From NCBI GenBank assembly GCA_027346125.1, contig DAIEST010000193.1, positions 1-15,958 of the forward strand: a stretch of DNA of 15,958 nt, given 5' to 3'. The stretch comes from Leptospirillum sp. Lineage in GTDB: Bacteria; Nitrospirota; Leptospirillia; Leptospirillales; Leptospirillaceae. The position numbers and the translations under genes were made by a program. The notes under the pieces are model-generated. The model was given only the letters and a program-made list of their open reading frames with translations, made no database searches and had not been told where the DNA came from. Below, piece by piece: positions 13,719 through 15,958 of this stretch; position 1 is the first letter of the stretch; each line of letters starts with the position of its first letter.

Positions 13719-14182
13719 TCTTTCCGTTCAGGACACGGTTCACCATCTTTCTGGTGACCTTCCCCGGCCTGCTGGACATGGTCTGGATCTTCGAGCGGTT
13801 CCTGGGGCTCCCTGTGCGCTATCGCCATCCGGGGCTGATCGTCCCGGAAGCCCTGCTGCTGACCGCCTTCCTGGGGCTCATCATGTGGAGCTTTGTCGTC
13901 CGGTGGCTCGGGAAGAAGGAGACGGTCGTCCTGCTGGCGGTATCGATTGGAATGGCCCTTGCCGGATTCCTGAGGCTCTTCTGGATCGTCTGGTCGCCTC
14001 TTGCGGACCCGCTGCTCAAGCCCCACCTCTTCGAAGTGGGGGGCCTGGTGACCGGTTCGCTGATCCTCGGGATCGAGGCAGAGTCCGGTCGTCGCTATTT
14101 TGTCAGGCAGGAGGAGAAGGAGCGGGAGGAGGGCCGGAAAGCGGCCGGGATCGCGCAACCCGTCACCGGACAGAGACGATGA
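13715..14182 (+). CDS. Small integral membrane protein of unknown function
   Basis: Encodes 155 residues with about four hydrophobic segments (roughly 8-25, 41-62, 70-90 and 105-122) and a charged C-terminal tail beginning ESGRRYFVRQEEKEREE. No domain is recognised. The start is fixed by the ATGA overlap with the TPR gene; its own stop overlaps coaE in the same way. Position between a TPR anchor and coaE gives no functional hint, beyond a likely partnership with the TPR protein. Confidence 0.7.
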   Translation: MIFPFRTRFTIFLVTFPGLLDMVWIFERFLGLPVRYRHPGLIVPEALLLTAFLGLIMWSFVVRWLGKKETVVLLAVSIGMALAGFLRLFWIVWSPLADPLLKPHLFEVGGLVTGSLILGIEAESGRRYFVRQEEKEREEGRKAAGIAQPVTGQRR

Positions 14183-14805
14183 TCGTGATCGGCCTGACCG
14201 GAGGGATCGCGTCCGGAAAATCCCATGTGGCGCGATTCTTCGAGCAGGAAGGCGTCCCGGTCATCCACTCCGACCGGCTGGCCCGGGAAGCCGTCGAGAT
14301 CGGCACTCCCGCCCTGAAGTCCGTGCTGGAGGCGTTCCCGGACGTCATGGCGCCCGACGGATCCCTGGACCGGAAAAAGATGGGCCGGAGGATTTTCGAC
14401 TCTCCGGAGGACCGGCGCCGTCTGGAAGAGATCCTGCATCCCCGGATCCGGGAGCTGTTCCGGCAGCGATTGAGCGCGTTCGACGAAACGGTCCCGGTCG
14501 TCGTCTACGAGGTCCCTCTTCTCTTCGAGACGGGCCTGGATCGGGAAATGGACCTGACGGTGGCGGTGGACGTTCCCGAGTCCGTTCAGGAAGAAAGACT
14601 GGTCCGTCGCGACGGACTGTCCGGGGAGGAAGCCCGGCGGCGTCTTCTGGCCCAGTGGGCCCGCGGGGACCGGAACCGGAAGGCGGATTATGTTCTCTCC
14701 GGCAGTCTGCCGGAAACCCGTCTCAGGGAAGCGATCCGGGAGATCCTGGACGTCTCCCGGAGTCTCGTCAAGAACACGGAGAAAGAGGAAAGGAGAAGGC
14801 AGTGA
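14179..14805 (+). CDS. coaE: Dephospho-CoA kinase
   Basis: Encodes 208 residues, normal for the family. It phosphorylates the 3'-hydroxyl of the ribose of dephospho-CoA, the last step of coenzyme A synthesis. Evidence: P-loop GLTGGIASGKS (residues 5-15), the HSDRLAREAV segment with D32, LHPRI, VVVYEVPLLFETGL, and the lid LVRRDGLSGEEARRRL with RQ-type arginines, ending in an ADYVLSGS motif typical of CoaE (ADYVIDN in others). Final residues are a lysine/arginine/glutamate tail. It overlaps the membrane gene and galU by 4 bases on each side. Confidence 0.95.
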   Translation: MIVIGLTGGIASGKSHVARFFEQEGVPVIHSDRLAREAVEIGTPALKSVLEAFPDVMAPDGSLDRKKMGRRIFDSPEDRRRLEEILHPRIRELFRQRLSAFDETVPVVVYEVPLLFETGLDREMDLTVAVDVPESVQEERLVRRDGLSGEEARRRLLAQWARGDRNRKADYVLSGSLPETRLREAIREILDVSRSLVKNTEKEERRRQ

Positions 14806-15695
14806 GAGAAGAGGTCAGGAAGGCGATCTTTCCGCTGGCAGGGCATGGAACCCGCTTTCTGCCCATGACCAAGGCCTCGCCCAAGGAAATGCTGCCTCTG
14901 GTGGACAAGCCCGTTGTGCAGTATGTTGTGGAAGAGGCGGTCGCGTCGGGAATCGGCGAGATCATCATGATCACCGGCAGGGGAAAGAGGGCCATCGAAG
15001 ACCATTTCGACATTTCCTACGAGCTCGAGGACGTGCTTCTGAAGAAAGGCAAGCATGCCCTTCTGGAAGAGGTGCGGAAGATTTCCGATCTGGCGGAGAT
15101 CGTCTATACCCGTCAGAAGGAATCGAAAGGATTGGGGCACGCCGTTCTGTGCGGGCGCCAGCTGATCGGGAACGAACCGTTCGCCGTGGCCCTCGGCGAT
15201 GAGGTGATCGACGGTCCCGAGCCGGCCCTGTCCCAGCTGGTCTCTGTGTTCCACCGGGTGAACGGTCCGGTGATCGGGGTCCAGCGGGTTCCGAGGTCGG
15301 ACGTGCCTTTCTACGGCATTGCGGCGGGTCGCCGGATGGGAGAAGGTCTGATCCAGATCGAATCTCTCGTGGAAAAGCCCGGCGTGGAAGAGGCTCCCTC
15401 GGATCTTGCGGTGATCGGACGATATGTCCTGACCGCGGATATCTTCGGGATTCTGGAGACGCAGAAGCCGGGAGTGGGGGGGGAGATCCAGCTGACCGAC
15501 GCATTGCGGACGCTCTCCGGAAAGAGGCCGATCTATGCTTATGAGATTAAAGGCAACCGATACGATACGGGAGACAAGTTGGGATTTCTGAAAGCGACTG
15601 TACAGTTCGGGCTGAAGAGCCCGGAACTGGGGGACCTGTTCCGGAAATATCTGGAGCGCATTCTGTCGTCTGCCGATGGACCGGAGGGTCGATGA
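14802..15695 (+). CDS. galU: UTP-glucose-1-phosphate uridylyltransferase
   Basis: Encodes 297 residues from a GTG overlapping the coaE stop (GTGA); AGGAGA (14791-14796) is 5 bases upstream. It makes UDP-glucose from UTP and glucose-1-phosphate for LPS, exopolysaccharide or trehalose synthesis. The N-terminal nucleotidyltransferase signature AGHGTRFLPMTKASPKEMLP and VDKPVVQYVVEEA are clear, as are IIMITGRGKRAIEDHFD, GLGHAVLCGRQLIG, FAVALGDEVID, VEKPG and GEIQLTDAL. The glycine-loop residue after AG is His where Leu is usual. Frame is open upstream inside coaE but without family similarity. Confidence 0.95.
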   Translation: MREEVRKAIFPLAGHGTRFLPMTKASPKEMLPLVDKPVVQYVVEEAVASGIGEIIMITGRGKRAIEDHFDISYELEDVLLKKGKHALLEEVRKISDLAEIVYTRQKESKGLGHAVLCGRQLIGNEPFAVALGDEVIDGPEPALSQLVSVFHRVNGPVIGVQRVPRSDVPFYGIAAGRRMGEGLIQIESLVEKPGVEEAPSDLAVIGRYVLTADIFGILETQKPGVGGEIQLTDALRTLSGKRPIYAYEIKGNRYDTGDKLGFLKATVQFGLKSPELGDLFRKYLERILSSADGPEGR

Positions 15696-15958
15696 GCGGT
15701 TTTGATTCCCTCTTCGGGGCTGTGGGGGAAGACGAGGAGCCGGGCCCCGATCCGGAACGGATCTTCTGGGCACTGGACGACGGGGCTCCCTACCGGGAGG
15801 CTTCGGCGCTTCCGGAGAAGTTGCCGGAAGTTCTCCCGTTCATGAGTTCGCGGGATCTGGTGGTATTTCCGAACATGGTCGTTCCCATTGTCGTGGCGAA
15901 GCCCCGCTCTGTGGCGGCTCTCGATTCGGCCCTGTCCGGAAACCGGCTCCTGTTCGTC
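15692..15958 (+). CDS. lon: Lon protease, N-terminal part (partial, 3' end outside window)
   Basis: The first 89 codons are present. After about 45 acidic, proline-containing residues the Lon substrate-binding domain begins: LPFMSSRDLVVFPNMVVPIVVAKPRSVAALDSAL then a GNRLLFV strand. This matches the LPLRDVVVFP...V.P..V.R..S..A beginning of Lon, with SSRD where LRD is usual. Lon is a cytoplasmic ATP-dependent serine protease that degrades damaged and regulatory proteins. Start is at the ATGA overlap with galU. A Lon-domain-only protein cannot be excluded because the ATPase and protease parts lie beyond the window. Confidence 0.8.
   Translation, partial: MSGFDSLFGAVGEDEEPGPDPERIFWALDDGAPYREASALPEKLPEVLPFMSSRDLVVFPNMVVPIVVAKPRSVAALDSALSGNRLLFV

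Overview
The window is a GC-rich bacterial chromosome segment with dense, mostly overlapping plus-strand genes from about position 3129 to the right edge, and a looser, visibly more AT-rich and patchy stretch on the left (about 280-3050). The partial LapB-type zinc ribbon at the left edge suggests a Gram-negative envelope. General style (GC-rich core, ORF6N and toxin-antitoxin cargo) would fit a Leptospirillum/Nitrospirota-like organism, but this is an impression and not shown by the sequence.

Left part (1-3050): the 3' end of a LapB/YciM-like gene, an ORF6N-domain protein, a gene-free patch, then a compact accessory unit. In that unit a stand-alone Cas2-fold (SinR/VapD-like) gene on the minus strand diverges from a plus-strand pair: an excisionase-type helix-turn-helix protein (probable antitoxin) overlapping a PIN-domain toxin. 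The two divergent promoters appear to share one self-complementary -35 hexamer. A hairpin follows the toxin stop.

Middle part (3129-8531): comF-type phosphoribosyltransferase, DinG-type iron-sulphur helicase, LysR regulator, a RecF/ABC-like AAA ATPase and a small protein with a D-x12-E-x-K pattern typical of PD-(D/E)XK nucleases. The last four are joined by overlaps or a 4-base gap and look like one transcription unit. The ATPase/nuclease pair is the best candidate for an undescribed system; the ATPase has replacements at two positions usually needed for ATP hydrolysis.

Right part (8551-15958): a Bax inhibitor-1-type membrane protein with its own extended -10 promoter and a terminator overlapping its stop codon; then ilvE, polA (proofreading domain without its acidic residues), a membrane-anchored TPR protein, a four-helix membrane protein, coaE, galU and the start of lon. 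From the TPR gene to lon every junction is a 4-base stop/start overlap, so DNA replication/repair, CoA, nucleotide-sugar and proteolysis genes form one housekeeping block.
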